NCBI GenBank assembly: GCA_963971285.1
Contig: OZ020247.1
Location: 7,770,614-7,834,613 of the forward strand
Origin: Astropecten irregularis
Taxonomy: Eukaryota; Echinodermata; Asteroidea; Paxillosida; Astropectinidae
Reading direction: 5' to 3'
Length of the DNA: 64,000 nucleotides
Under the pieces are notes generated by a model that ran no database searches, was not told the DNA's origin, and worked only from the letters and a program-made list of their open reading frames with translations. The translations under genes and the position numbers were made by a program. Below, piece after piece: positions 14,801-29,800 of this stretch. Every line of letters starts with the position of its first letter. The stretch's first letter is position 1.

Positions 14801-17800
14801 ACAGTTCGTCAACAGTGCAAACAGTCACCATGGGAAATCTTGGTTCATCAGATGCTGTTTTTTTTTTTTCAAGCAAATCAAGATTTAGTGTCTTTTCCAA
14901 AGATCTTTCGTCCGAACTATTTTTGGAACAAACATAAAGTAAACTATTCTTCATGTTTTATAAGAAAAAGCGAGTTGGGTTTTCGCTAGTTTCTCGTGAC
15001 TCAGATGTCCGATTGAGCTCAAATTTTCACAGGTTTATTATTTCATGTACATGTTTGATCAGACAAAGTATGAGTGCAGTCCTGTGACCTTTACCAATCA
15101 TGTATTGTACCTTTAAGTCAGGACTGGAATGTTTTCCGTCCAGTGTACTATTATAATTGCTCCATCTTGCACCTTTATCACAAGGTATCTACTTCTTCTT
15201 TTATTCCAGTCACCCTTTATGGTGGACTCTCTGTCTCTCTCTGAGCACTGGGCCGACCCCTGGCCAGGCTAGCATAAACATTTCAGGAATTTTGTACCTG
15301 ATTTTTTTTTTTTTCAAGGATGGGAAATTGTGATGCCAATGTGTCATTCTGATATTTGACATCTCTGTTGATCCTACGCCATCATTTTGTTGATTAATTA
15401 TGCAAACAGTTTCTTGGAATCAGTATTTTTAAAGGTAGCATCATTCTTTGGTAAGAAACCAAAACAGAAATGTTCACAGATTTACGTATAACTTTCAGGG
15501 TATGAAGATGGTGCTGGTACATGTAGAAACCTACCGCTAATATTTTTCCGCCTGAAATAGTGTATTTATCCAGAAATTAGTAAAACAACGACCGAAAATC
15601 TTTTTGATCTTTTTTTAAAAGATCAAAAATAAAAGAGAAAAGACTTTCTCAAAAGTGGGCACCGTATGGGACTGAACTTTTCACACATGACTGTGACTGC
15701 ATCTTCCTTGATATTTTTGCCCATGAATCTGTACTTCTTTGACAAAAACCAAAGTATGATATTACCTTTAACGGGCATCTATTCTTGTCTATTTTCAGAA
15801 ATGTTCAACTGCATTAATACCAGTGTATTTGTGTTTGTACGTGCATGCACAATACCATAATTCATGATATTCATCGCTCTTTTGCCAAACTTGTAAAATG
15901 GGGCTAGAAAATAATTAGGGGATATTTTGAAAAGATGCTGGTGATGAGAATTAAGGCTTCCCTTGAGGCTTGTCAGGATGAACAGATTTTGTCAACGTTC
16001 CTTTTCAAATATATTTTCTTTCCCTTTTAGTATTTTGTTGATACAGCATTACCCGTGGTAACTACGTGTTCCCGTTACTGCAACACTGGATTCAAATTAA
16101 CCCACTGATTGAACCCAAGCTAGCAGGGTGGTCCGGTTGGTGAGGCATCTTGCACTGGTAACCAGGAGGTCACAGGATCGAATCCCACCTGAGTAAGTAC
16201 TGTACATGACTTTTTCACTGGGTACTCGCAAGCATGGAGCATGCAGCGCTGATACCATCAGTGAAGGGCAAGCCTACTGTATAGCTAGTTAAAAGTTAGC
16301 ATAAAAGAGAAAAGTGAGAACTTTTTCTTATCTCTTCTAATAATAATAATAATAATGGTGGATACTTATTAACGTTCCGTTCTGTCTATGCTATTCATTA
16401 CCTTCAGTGCTACGCAGTTCCTCCAGTTTCATCATAGTTAAATGTTATGCGGATCAGTTTGCGGAAACACCATGTAATATCTGTTCATATTTTCGCACTT
16501 CTTATTCTGTCACACTCCAGGTTAGGTATCAACGTTTCAACTAGCCTGCTCTAGTCATCATCAGGAGATGAAAACTTTAATTTTTTATTCCACACATTTA
16601 TGTGTATGATTTATAGTGTACAAACTACAGTAGTTACTCAATTTGTTTTTGTTCCTCTATTTCCTAGTCTTGGATTTTGCATATATTTTTGTTCACAAAA
16701 TTGTGCATGCAGTTATAACCCTGCCTTGCTAGCTCATGTACGAGCAAAAACTCGGAGCAGCAGTAGCCGCGTATACGACAGAAATTTAGCTGCAAATCAC
16801 ATAATGAAATTATTGGACACAGTTGTAGTGAATTCCTGAACTTCCTGGTTCAATTGAGCGGACTATAAACTCCCTGTGTCCGGCCATTCAACATGCATAC
16901 CTTACCTCTGGCTGCTTTCTGCGGGCAGAGAGAGAGAGGAATCAACACCCAAAATCATTTCCTATTTTAGCAGCAAAGATAACATTATTAGGCTGCCGGG
17001 TCACAGGACGGCATGCTATTGGCTTGGGGTTGTTGTCGGGCTTGTTTGGATGGTCCCTTGTTTGATGGAGTGTTCATTATTTCATCTGTTTGTCCGTCAG
17101 CTCGTCTGAGATTTGTCTGTTGCTTAGTTGTTTAATTAGGTGCTACAGTAATCATTACTTTGATGGCTGTTTCTTTATTCATTTTTTTTGGTAATTGTTT
17201 CTTCGTTTTGCTTCTCTGCTTCTTATTTCTTTGTTCTGACATTTCAGCCTTTGAGAAAGATCCTGCTAGGATCTAAACGTAGACCCTCCTAACTCCAAGC
17301 ATTTCATATACCGTATGTCAGGTCATTATTTTGGTTGATGAGCAGTTTGTAGAACTCAGGGAGGTGAGAGAGAGCAAGTTTGAAAAAAAATCGGGGAAAA
17401 AATGGAAATCCCGATTGCGATGACGTCATCAATTTCTTTTTTTAACTTTTTAATTGTTTTTTGGGGGGTTGTAGTGTTGCGCCCCCGCCTCCCCCCGTGA
17501 AAAAACAACAACAGACCTACCATGAAAATAATTTTCCTGATCAGGTAAATCTTACCTGAATTTCACTCGGTTGTTTTGTCTGATTTGGCCAAGTATAAAC
17601 TGTACTGTATTGCTTGTACTAATTGGCCTATTTTGTTGGTTGAAGTGCTTATTGTTTGACGACAAGGTCCTTTTATTGTTTTTGTTTTTTTGACTGTTTG
17701 TATGTTTTTATGTATGTACATGTATTTATTTGTCTGTATTGTATGTCTATTCGTCTGGTGTTTTGATATTGCTTGGTTGTGAGTAAGGTGCAAATCAAAT

Positions 17801-20800
17801 GTAGATTGGGTATTTGTTTTCCAGAGTTTTAATCAATGACTAATTTCAAACTGTAAAATTGTCTATTCTAAGTACACATGTTTTATTTATTTATTTTTTT
17901 GTCAAATAAAGAGTGGTATTTCTTTGGCAAGAAGAGCATGAAACTTTGTTTATAGTCAGAGCTCCAAGTACATGTAAGTGTACATACATAATTTTTTTTA
18001 AGAGAAGTCTCTGGAGCTAAAGCATCTTAATGATTCCAACATTCAAAAGAGAACGAGACGACTAATGAGTGACGTCATCCTTTTGGAAGAGAAAAAAATA
18101 TTAAGAGAGAGAGATAACTTGTTGGTAGAGAGATCTGCAGCAAAGAACCGTGCATCTGCTATTTACCTCAATCTACTACAAGGGTCGGGCCGTGTGCGCG
18201 TTCCCGGCAGGGATACGAGCCAGTCCCCCCCCTACCATCCCCTCCCCCCTCCATCCTTCCACCAACAGTTGTAATGTGATGTCAGACATGCCTACGTTTA
18301 TGGGCGAGGATGGCCGATGCACCGAGCCCACCAGAACCATGCCTGGAATTCTTCTCCATACATGCTGATGAATGCCGCCGCTGGATCTCGGTGCTGAGCT
18401 GCATGCATGCATGCTCTGCACCGAGAGGATGCATACATACATTGCATGCACTGGGCCGCTATAGATAAACCTAGACAAATCATAATAATGAACATCTCAT
18501 TGGAAGATTTATGGAGGCAGGCCATCATTCTGGACACTATATAGCCTCCCCCAGGTCACGAGGAAAAAAGGAAAACACAAATATCTAACGGCAAAAAAAT
18601 GCAAAGGCTTTTTACAAATTGCCACGCTAATTATACCGTCGTCAATGAGGACCTGATATCTGAGACTAACCAGGTTCCGGGTTCATTTCGGCACCAAATT
18701 AAAGATAGTACGTGTTTATAGGATCGGTCATGCATGGAAGATTTGTGGAACACATCCTTCATTCTAATTATCTGTTTTCGGATTGCATACAGTAAACACA
18801 AAACTATTTTTTTAAAGTTCCTGCTCACAAAGTCAGTGTTTTCAAGGACCCATATGGAAAAACTGTTTCCATTTTTGTGTTCTGAAAAGCAAGTGCACAT
18901 TCCCATTGTGTCTTAGTTTGGTCAGTATGGCTACAATTGGCTGGCAATTAGGAGTTTCTCAGGGGGTGTTGTTGCAAGTGTAATTTCCTCAAACATGTCA
19001 GCATTTCATTTATATACAAATAAAGAGTTCATTGTGCGCAGAAGACGCACGCCTTTGTTAATTTTATAAGCGCACTGACGCGGGACGCGTTTATGTTGAG
19101 TGCACCATACATGGACCAGCACGATCTCGCCCCACTCTACGCTTGTCTCTCAACTAGTGAAGTCAACCTCAAGCCTTGAATTTAACGGAGGCCACGGAGG
19201 CCATGGCCTGTGTTGCCTTGGTTCTTGGCCTTGGTGCCCCTTCAAATGTTTCCATAGACATTATGATTTTCCAATGAAAGTGCCCCTTGCAATGGAAAAT
19301 TGGCCTTGCCCTCGGCAAACCTTATTTCCAGCCCTACAACCTCTCTGAATTTTTGTACGGCAAAGGCAGCCATCTTGAAGCGTCTTTTCCCCAGCCAATG
19401 TGGCAGGTTTGGAAACTGGATTGTTGGTGTTTTCCCCTAACAGCTGAAGAACCTGCTCCATTGGTTGGGAAAGTAATTCATTAAAAGTCTTATATTTCTT
19501 CTTTTTTTTTCGCCTGGAAGTTACAGGCCTCTAAATTAATCTCGGCAGATGCGAGCATTTAAATTTGACTCAAAGTTAGTGACCATAAATTTTTATTTTA
19601 CCTATTACTAAATCACTAAATCTTCTCCACAGAAGTATTCATTCTAGTGTGAAATGTATGAGCAGTATAAAGCTTTCCAAACCAAAATGAAACCTTTTCT
19701 GATCCATGAACCAATCCTATAGACTGCCTTTCGGGGGTCATTTTGTTGAAGATCTTGAGATGGTCATCAATACTAAAACTGGTCGATGACGGTGAGAGGG
19801 TCATACTGTTATTCAAGTTGGAGGCCGGTAAGCAGTCAGTCAGTCTTGTACAGTGTACAGTGCTGACAGACTGAAACTCATTCCATCTTTTGCTAGATTT
19901 TAAACCCCAGTATCAGACTGCTCAACAAGATGACTTGCACCATACAGACTGTTTCCAAGCTCTGGGGTCGATTTCACAAAGCCCTATACGATCGATCATA
20001 ACTCAAGTTACAAAGGATAACCCATCGTATCCTACGTAGGGCTGCAATGCACCACAAGTCCTACGAATGATAATAAGTTACGATGTGTTTGGTGAAATCC
20101 GACCCTTAGTGACAATAGTGCAGTAACATGGTGTTTACCAACTACAGAGTATGGTACACGTTTATACAATGTTGTAGTACACTTCTTTCAGATACAATTC
20201 CTCCCCTATTACAGCTTTTCCCCCAAAGCCACTTTGAAGCAGAGATAAAATGGGACTATACCATTTTTGTTGCTTCTTATTTTTTTTTTTTACAGCACTC
20301 ATATTTGACTTGATAAATAGTAAAACATTATTAATATATTTTGCATCATACTACACAGTACAATGTGATGAGATGTGGTAAAAACTTTCAAGTAGGAAGA
20401 ATTTATCGTTAGCTAATACTTTCCTGAGGAAAAAAAAACAGATGAAAAAAGTGTTGATTTGCTGAGAGGAAACATTTTAAGTAGGAACCCAGGCATTTCA
20501 CAAGGAAACATCGGGGAGGGAGGGGGTTTGGGAGAAGTCCCCTCCCAGCCCACAGTACATTCAGTGAAATGACTACCAGGTTATTTTGTCACCTTACAGT
20601 GTCCGAATTCATCTCTGCCACACCGGGAAGACATTATTTTGGGCTTTGACGTTTTAATCATTTCCCAGGACAAATCACCAGAAATGTTCATTGCACTGCC
20701 GGGTCCATCTCATCCATATTTCCTTTTTGGTATAGTTTCCAAGGCAACTGACCTTTAAAGGTAATATCATACTTTGGTTTAAAGAAATACAGATTTGTGG

Positions 20801-23800
20801 GCACAAATATCAAGGAAGATACAGTAAAAGTAATCTGTGAAAATTTCAGTCCCATACGGTGCCCACTTTTTGAGAGAACAGTGAAAAACAGCCACAGAAT
20901 TTCTTAAGTCTTTTTCTCTTTTAGTTTTGATCTTTTAAAAGATCAAAAAGATTTTCGGCCGTTGTTTTACTAATTTCTGGATAAATATACCGTTTCAGGC
21001 GGAAACATTTTAACGGTATTTTTCTACCACCACCATCTTCATAACCTGTAAGTTATACGTAGATCTGTGAACATTTCTCTTTTGGTTTTTTACCAAAGTA
21101 TGATACTACCTTTAAAGAGTTTGTTTTCACAAGCTAACGTCAATCTTAACATGACTTCAATGTACCGATCACGCGATGGTCAATTAGCCCTGCGTAAACG
21201 CCGCAAATTATGCAGACCTAGCACAGGAGATATGAAAAGACATGCCCTCCCCTAATGCAATTGGGAGTGTCTGAACACCGAATTAATGCAAAATGCTGTC
21301 TCCCGTTGCCACATTGACACTCTGCGGAAGATAGATCCAAGCTCGTCCAAATTCAACTGAATGCGCCAAGCGTACCTACACTATTCTGTTATGCGCCAGA
21401 GAGTAATGGATTAGTATGACCGACAGAGAATAAGTACCTGGTAAATTCATCAATGTACGGTGTATTTATAAACGGTTTCAGTTTGGTAAATTGCAAAATT
21501 GGTGAGAAGCCATAATCCACTGACAGCAACACATAGAAGCACATGAGAGTCAATATATAGCTGTGGGGGTGGGGAGATACATAGAATGCAAGGAGATAAA
21601 AAATATGACCTTGAATGAAGACGTATTTCAAGTAAGAATGACAAACCATAAAATCCTTGTAAATTATATAGCTGTCCATTTCAACAAGTCCTAAATTTAA
21701 CAAGAAAAAAACCTGGGAAGGGGAATAAACAACCGAACAGGATTGTTAACAAACAAACAAACAAACTGAGCAAACAAACAAAACAACAAACAGAACTAAC
21801 CATAAAAAGTTACTACATTTAAGGTGTTAATTAACCTCCAACCAGATATTTGTTCCAGCCAATTTTGGTTTTTATCTTAACTTTGACCTTTAGTTGGAAA
21901 TAATTCCACAGCCAGTAAAGTGCAAATTGTGAGAAACAGAGCAAAAAAAGTTGTAGTAATTGGCCAGCAATTTTTGTTTAATCTCAATACAAGTTATAAA
22001 CTGCTGCAAACTGCTCATCAGATTAAAATGACCTGAAATATATAAAATCCTTGGAGTTAGGAGGGCCTGATGCGTTTTGATCTCAAAGGCTAAATGGCAT
22101 TTAAACTTCATTTTGCCTTTGAGAACGATCCTGCTAGGATTGAAACATGTCAGGCCCTCCTTACTCCAAACCTTTTTTTTTAATCTGTAAACTATCAACA
22201 GAGATGAGTTTATAAGAATCATGGGCGCAGGGGGGGGGGTTCACTTTTTTGTGCACAAACTTATATGGAAGTACAACCCAGCTACAAGATCAACCCCCAG
22301 GTCTGAGGACGTGTCTACGCTACTGATTAGAATTAATACACAAATTCATTTTATAACGAACCAACCAACTTGGAGTTAAGTAATGAGTGTAATAAGATAT
22401 TATTTTTAATAGTTTACTATTTTTGCAATTCTTTGTAACAGAGGTGTTGTGGTTTGCGATTTCTTTGAATGGAAAATAAATCACGAATATAGAAGAAGAA
22501 TATAAACATACCAAAACAAACACAAGCAATTGAGGAAATGAAAAAACATCAAAACAAACTAACATAACAAAAAGACAGGCAAACAAACAAACACACCCAA
22601 CAAACAAAAACAAACAAACAAACAATCACATTATTAAACAAGGCCGCAAGCAATTAAAAAAACACATTCCCAAATTATCATAAAAAAAAAAAAACAAGTC
22701 AGAAATGAACTCACCAGTTTTGTCATTTCCTCCTCTGTTGTCATCTCCTGCAGCTTCTTGTCCAGTTCCATGTTTTTACTGGACTTTAAACTGTTTGCCT
22801 GGTATCCCATTCGTGACATCTTGCTGTGTACTGTGGTGTGGTTGTTGGAGTTGTTGTGGTGACCGGCCAACAAGCCAGGGATGCAGCCAAACTGGAGTTC
22901 TCGAAGCGCGGCCCGAATCTGCCGTCTCTCGGTGAAGTCAGTGCAAACTTCCAACTGTTCGTTAAAAGGTAAAAAACAACGAGACATACAGATTAAATTT
23001 AATATCGAGTTTCTCTGACATCCAGGCAACCAATTTACATGTAACTTCCTCTCCCTATTCTTTTAACTTACCTTGCACTCTCTATGATGATTTCTCTTTC
23101 TATAAACTATTTCCCAAAAATCCAGAATGTAATTAACAAAACTTTGAACAGTGTCCCGTATCAGTCAGTCATTACAAAAATGAAGCCAGAAACCACATGA
23201 ATTTAATTTCCTTTTGTTTGATTAGTTTGTGTTCCTTTAATTACTCAAGAAATGTTGACCAAATAATTTTTAAATTTTATGTAATACATTTTACTACTTA
23301 TGATTTTTATTAGATATTTTTTATTTTTTTATTTCACATTATACCCACCAATGTAGTACACTGTACCAACATTTTGAATTCAATCTCCAATAAAACCCAC
23401 TTACCACAGGTTATGCAGGTAAAACCTAACATCTTCAAAGCTCTGCAAGAATAAAACTTTTGCACTTAATATTTTTGCAAAAAAACAAAAACATGATGAG
23501 CCAGAAGTTATTTCACCTTCTCAGTCTGAATAAAAAAAGCACACAAACTTTTTTCTTTGAAGTCAATGTTGGCGTAGAGTAAAAAATGACACTCTGAAAT
23601 AATGACAAAAAAAAAACAACACACAAAACAAAACTTACCTCAACCCCCCAAGAAAAACTATCTTACAGCAAATCTCTTTTAATATGTATATGGTCACGAG
23701 AAAGAGTATTTAAATTCCAACAATCTTCTCGGTGGGCACGGCGAATACCTCCAGCTATGGAATAAACAGTGCTGTGTACAAAAGAGGCCAGCACGGGAAT

Positions 23801-26800
23801 ACCAAGACCAATGCAACTGCAACAGCACACGTATGTTACAAACAGAGAAAGAAAGAAGAGACACGTATACACACACACGTACGTACAGCTACGTACATGG
23901 AGTCTGTATATGTGTGGTAGAAAGCCCGTACACAAGCGAGAGTGTCACTTACTAATCTATCCGCTACGTGCAAGTATGTCTCAGAATGGAGGCAATGAAT
24001 TCACAGCACAGGGCGGATGGTGCACATGGACAACAACGTGTATACGCACTCGGTGTACTGTATGTATACAGCATGTAGGCATCCCCAGCCAGCAGCAGCA
24101 GAGCGAGAGAGAGAGAGATCGGCAGGGACAAGGCGAAGATGTACAGAGACCCAGAGAAACACATGAGCATTCTTCCCCACCCCCCTCCATCTCTCGGTAG
24201 CATCATATGTCACTGTCATCCCTATTAAACAAACTGCAAAGCTTGGGAGGACTGGTGGTGGTGGTATACTGGGGGCTCGAGCCATGCAGCTCATCCACGA
24301 CGTCGAACGGGACTGCTGCGGAGCTGCATTTCTTTTCTTCTTTTTTTTTCTTTTGCTCATTTAGACCGGGGATCTGAGATATGCGGAAGAGGTTAGCGGT
24401 TCAGCACTCTCGCGTCTTGAGCTGGGCATGCCGTTAAACCATATTTAGTCAATGGAGAACCCCAGAGAAAACAGTCATTCAAATCTCTCTAGTCTTCTAA
24501 AATGCAACAAAGCTGTACATTCAACATTTCCCAATGTTTACAGAGAGAAATTGCAACATTTTTAAAGGAAGTAGGCCCATCATACTTTGGTAGAATACTG
24601 AAACAAAAATCTTCACAGATTTATCTACAACTTTCAGGGTATAAAGATGGTGATGGTAGAAACATACCGTTAAAATGTTTCTGCCTGAAATTCTGTATTT
24701 ATCCAGAAAAGAGTAAAACCAGTGACCAAAATTATTTTTGATCTTTTAAAGATCAAAAATAAAAGAGAAACGACTTAAGAAATACTATGTTCATTTTTAA
24801 CTGTTTTCTCAAAAAATGGGCACTGTATGGGACTGAAATTTTCACAGATGACTGTGACTGTATCTCCCTTGATATTTTTGCCAATGAATCTGTATTTCTT
24901 TGACAAAAACCAAAGTATGACATTACCTTTAAGGCAGATGTTTATGGAATCTTCTAGTACAGTATATCAGTAAAGTAAACTGCAAGCATCAATTTCAGTT
25001 TCTCATTTTTGTTTTAGTATTGCTCCTTCTTACCTCCAGTACTTTTAATTCTCATTCAAACTAACAGCAAAACTAGAAAAACAAATCCGAAGAAAGCAAA
25101 ATGTACTGTACCAATGTTTGGTAAAAACTGGCAACTGCCTGAAATGTGAATTTACTGAAAGCCTTTTCCTGTTGAAACTTGTGCATTCAAAATTAAGCAA
25201 CCCAATTTTTGGAAGTTTCAAAATTTAACAAACCTGATTTCCAAATTCCTGATATATTTTTGTTTTACCTCTTGCCCACTGCTTTTTATTTATTTGTTGA
25301 TGATTTATTTGTTTGTGTTTAATGAGCTGTCCAAAGTATTTTGAATTGAATTGAATTGAACATATATTGATGAATAACAAAAAGTCAAAAACTGTGATAT
25401 TTGTCAGTTATCACATTTTGACAAAAAAGCTATGAATCTAAAAAAAAAAGAAACAGAATAAAGCTAAAGACCTTGGCAACCTTAAACACTATAGGTAATT
25501 TATTTGTTGGTGTTTAATGAATTTTCCAATCACAATGAAATAAAGTATTTTGAATTGAATTGAATTGAATTGAACATAATTATATTGATAAATAACAAAA
25601 AGTCAAAAACTGTGATATTTGTCAGTTGTCACATTTTGACAAAAAAAAGCTATGAATCTAAACAAAAAAAGAAGAAGAATAAAGCTAAAGACCCTGGCAA
25701 CCTTCAACACTAAAGGTACATATTAATGCACAATGATGTCCTTAGAACGACTGATTTGCCTCATAAAACTGTTAAGCAAAAAAAAAATGTCTCGCCCAAT
25801 AAAACAAACCATCATTGAAAATTTCATTTGATATTCATGGTCAGCGAACAACAGCCAAAGAACAATAACAAGTGATATACAACACGTGGAAATTTGGTTG
25901 TTAACCCTGTTTTTATTCAGACAGAAATGTTATGCTTAGCATATTTTTGTGCTTAACAGTTTTATGAAATTGGTCCCTGAAAACTGAAGTGAAGGATTTT
26001 GCTTGCTCAGCTGTAAATGTATACATTCTATGAATGTATCCTTGATTCCTCTTGAATAACTACTAATTCCTCGGTTCCCACCTAATGTCATATAATCTGA
26101 GGCTTCCATAACAGTTGAAGTTGTCAGCGTTTACTTGACAAATTGAAGGGAAATCAAATCTGACCATGGGGCTGTTATATGGCCTTTCCAATGTGGGCAA
26201 ATTGAGCTACTGTACATGTACATGTACCTATACAGAGAGGGCCATTGGGGACCCCCCTCCAATATGCCTGTCCTTGCCCCACGGGGGATCTCAAACAAAC
26301 TTGATACCCCTGTTTTTTTCTGCTTTCACTTCCACTTAATACTGCAATATGAACAATCAGGGGAACTTCAACCAACAAAAATATGTGTAATCTCTTAAGT
26401 TATATTGACATTGAAGATAGGGATACATGTATTTGTTTGGACAGACGGTGGGAATGTTTTGAATGTGAATATACTTGGTATGTACCCAGTAACCTGTAGA
26501 GTGTTTACACTGATTATGATTGTGAAGGTTTGCATGGCAGAGATAGCACTAGCAGTAGGGAAAAGGGTTGGACTTGGAGCCGCACTCACGCACTGTGTGA
26601 ATTTGAACTACAAAGTATTCTTTGAGCAAGTGGTATTCTTTTTCAGAAACCCGCTTAACCTCAGTAAAGGACTATTAAGACTTCCAATAGTGCACCGCAC
26701 TTGCGCTAAAAATAACACACTGGATCTCAGACAAACATTGCAAATGTGTGTGTGTGCTTGTGCACACCCACGTGTGCAGTGCATACATGAAGTTTGTCTG

Positions 26801-29800
26801 ACATCCGGGGATTTTGTACATGCCGGAGTTGGCCAAATCACTTGTGTGACGTCATTAGTGCAGAGCGCCATTAAACTTTCGCGAGTGAAAATTTAAAAAT
26901 ATCTGGTACAATGAAATGAATTCTTTCACTGTATTAAAGTTAATAACATCAAAACTTGAATTCTCCAGGCTAAAGACACTGTTGCTGTATCACATGATTC
27001 TGGGCAAGCATTTGCTTGATTTTATACACTGTAATAGACGTCTTGCACCAATGCACTGTTAATAATGGATATGAATGCCACAAAGGAACCAGTCCATTCC
27101 AGAGATGGGTATCGCTATGCAAAAGCTTGCCCCGAATCATGTGATATAGCAACAGAGTCTTTAGTCTAGGAAATTCAAACTGGGCTGTTTACATGTGCAT
27201 TGAAAGAAGTCTGTAATTACCAGATACTATTCAGATCTTGCAAATTGGCTTATTATTAGCCTAATAGGAGAATGATGTAGTGACCACATACTGTACTACA
27301 CAAACAGCATGGGTCCGCTCGTCACAGAATTCAGTGCTTAGAATCCTCATTCTCTGCTTACAGAGTTACAGTGTAGGGCCGAATTTCAACGTTAGCCGAG
27401 TAAGCGAGAAATCCTTAGTTGCACAAACTTCAAACATGCATAACTGACAATTTCTTGGTAAGCCCAATCCATGAAATAAGCACAGAATTTTTCTGTTCAC
27501 TGTAAGCGCCGGTTCTACGTTCACGGTAAGCAGAGCCATGGAATTGGGCCCAGATGGACAAGGACCTCGCTACATTTCACTTTAGAAACCAATTTATCCC
27601 GAGTAAGCCTTGCCGTTGGGTTTGTCTCACTGAGAATCTCCACATGAATGCACACAGATGAACGCTGGCGGAAGAATTCACTTCACCGACACTTTAAGTA
27701 TCCCACCAAGCACGCGCATACCACAAGAGGGCCAGGGGTATGGGGGGAAAAAACAACAGGGGAGGAGGGTTGTCAATCCTAATGAATAAAAGGACATGTT
27801 TGTACAGCGTGTCATTTTTGAAATCTTTTTCGTTGAACCTGAGATGACATCTGTCCCTCGTCACCTCGTAGCCTCTTAATGGCAATATTTACTTAGCAGC
27901 AAATGAGCTCAATTAAAACTCTGTGGCATCTTTTCAATGTTGTTCAGACTGTGTTGACACAGCTGGCTTTATGTAGTCAATGCCAGCAACTATACACGTT
28001 TATGCTGCCTATGATACAACATTGGATCACTGATGTACAACAATGCATCATTGATGTACATGGAGGAGTCAAGATTTAATTATAATAGAAGCTAATAGCC
28101 TAATGCAACCCAATACAACTTTATAATTGATTGACTTGTAGCCTTGTAGTTTATATTATATAGTTAAAGGTAGTATCATACTTTGGTTTTTGTCAAACAA
28201 TTTATACAGATTCATGGGCAAAAATATCAAGACATGTACAGTAACAGTCATCTGTGAAAATTTCAGTCCCTTACGGTGCCCACTTTTTGAGAAAACAGTC
28301 AAAAACAGTATTTCTTAAGTCTTTTCTCTTTTATTTTTTATCTTTTAAAAGATCAAAAAGACTTTCGGTCGTTGTTTTACTCTTTTCTGGATAAATACAG
28401 CATTTCAGGTGGAAAAATGATAACAGTATGTTTCTACCAGCACCATCGTCATACCCTGTAAGTTATACGTAAATCTGTGAACATTTCTGTTTTGGTTTCT
28501 TACCAAAGTATGACTACCTTTAAAGCAATTGTGGTTTATATTATAGTTGTGCTTGTTTTTAATTAAGTGCAAGCAAGTTTTGCATTAATACTTTATAAGG
28601 ATCTTTAGCCTTTGATAAAGATCCTGCTAGGATAGAAACGTGTCAGGCCCTCTTAACTCCAAACATTTTATAAGGATCCATAGAATAAAACAAAACTGAA
28701 ATCAATGTCAGGTCCTCAAAAGACGATCTTCTGTTCAAACTGTCTTTTAAGTACAAATCCGAGCTATCAAAATGTAGGCCATTTCCATTTTCACATAACC
28801 TGTAGGCCCCTAATAGTGTAGGCCTATATATATTATTTTGTACAAATTCTATACACAATTCTGTGTCAAGTGGGCCCTTATCTTCAGATTTCCTTGGAAA
28901 CGTCTGCCCCCAGTGACATTCCAAAGATACTGCAAGCCCTTCCCCCTATCAGCACACAAACAGCCCCCAGGTGAGAGACATTCTAGGGTGACCAGGGCAA
29001 CCATGGGCCTGGGTTTTATTGTTTGGGTTTTAGTACCTTGGGTTGACCTCGGCTGTGTGACCTTAAGTTGAGGACTTGTTAACTTAAACTGCTAGACACA
29101 GTCACCTGTGAAATGAGAGCTCAGTGCTGTACAACTGTACATGCAGGCCTACATGTACAGCACTAGTGTAAGGCAAGGCAGCAAGGCAGCATGTCCCTGC
29201 GTGAAACCAAATCTGGGTGAGAATAATCACACTCAATTGCTTGGTGGCCATTAATTCTTGCTGGGCAATACATGTGAACTTCTCAGAAGAGAAACCCAAC
29301 TGGGTTTTCACAAACAGCCACTGGTAAAATCAACAAAGTACTGTATGGTGCTGTAGTTCAGCTCATATTTTCTGCATTAGAGCATGGAGGAAAGAACACT
29401 GTAAAACTTCCTGCATTCAGTGGGTTTTCCAGGGTGGTTTTGGCACAATTTTATTGGGGTGAAATAATATGGTGTCAGGGTAAGAGAGGAGTTATAAAAT
29501 GATCACCTCTTCTCTGGTTCTGTTTAGAACCCTTCTCATTTCCTCCAGTTATGGTTAGAACCCTTCTCAATTCCTCTGGCCGGAACATCGATATCCAACT
29601 TCTCACCGGTTCTTTTCAGACCCACACATAAAAGACTTTATACTAATTACAGTATAGGCCTACATGGTGTCTCTGCGAATCTTCTTTATTTCCTCTGGTT
29701 CTGTTTAGAACCCTTCTCAGTTCTATAGTACTTTTCAAAACCTTTCTTTACTCCTCTTGTTCTTTCCAGAACCTTTCTTTGCTCCTCCTGTTTCGTTCAG

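Larger units (their letters stand above)
8820..22714 (-). other. intron 2 of the smoothelin-like gene (about 13.9 kb)
   Basis: Bounded by donor actg|gtgagt at 22714 and acceptor ccacacag at 8820. It contains four copies of the TTAA-flanked MITE, one related TTAA element, the inverted-repeat elements at 11049 and 12144, a SINE at 16118, the fold-back at 19964 and simple repeats. I see no further exon with family similarity. Open frames up to 190 codons overlap repeats or start without ATG and are not supported as genes. Confidence 0.7.

Noticed and set aside
14466..14954. 162-codon minus-strand open frame
   Set aside because: It runs through a TTAA-flanked repeat element (14735-15112) and into the end of a family A MITE; composition is repeat-like and no domain is seen.
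18065..18478. Overlapping open frames on both strands in a GC-rich patch
   Set aside because: Frames contain P-rich low complexity and a palindrome; no family or splice support.
22705..22935. Plus-strand frame over the smoothelin exon
   Set aside because: It is the antisense shadow of the minus-strand exon 22715-22954.
24001..24360. 119-codon minus-strand frame beginning MSKRKKKKKRNAAPQQ
   Set aside because: Arises from a T-rich tract read backwards and GAGA/CA-rich repeats; overlapping frames are equally open, so no coding preference is shown.
26405..26896. 163-codon plus-strand open frame
   Set aside because: Its second half is the inverted-repeat element at 26686-26873, which has a second copy in an intron elsewhere.
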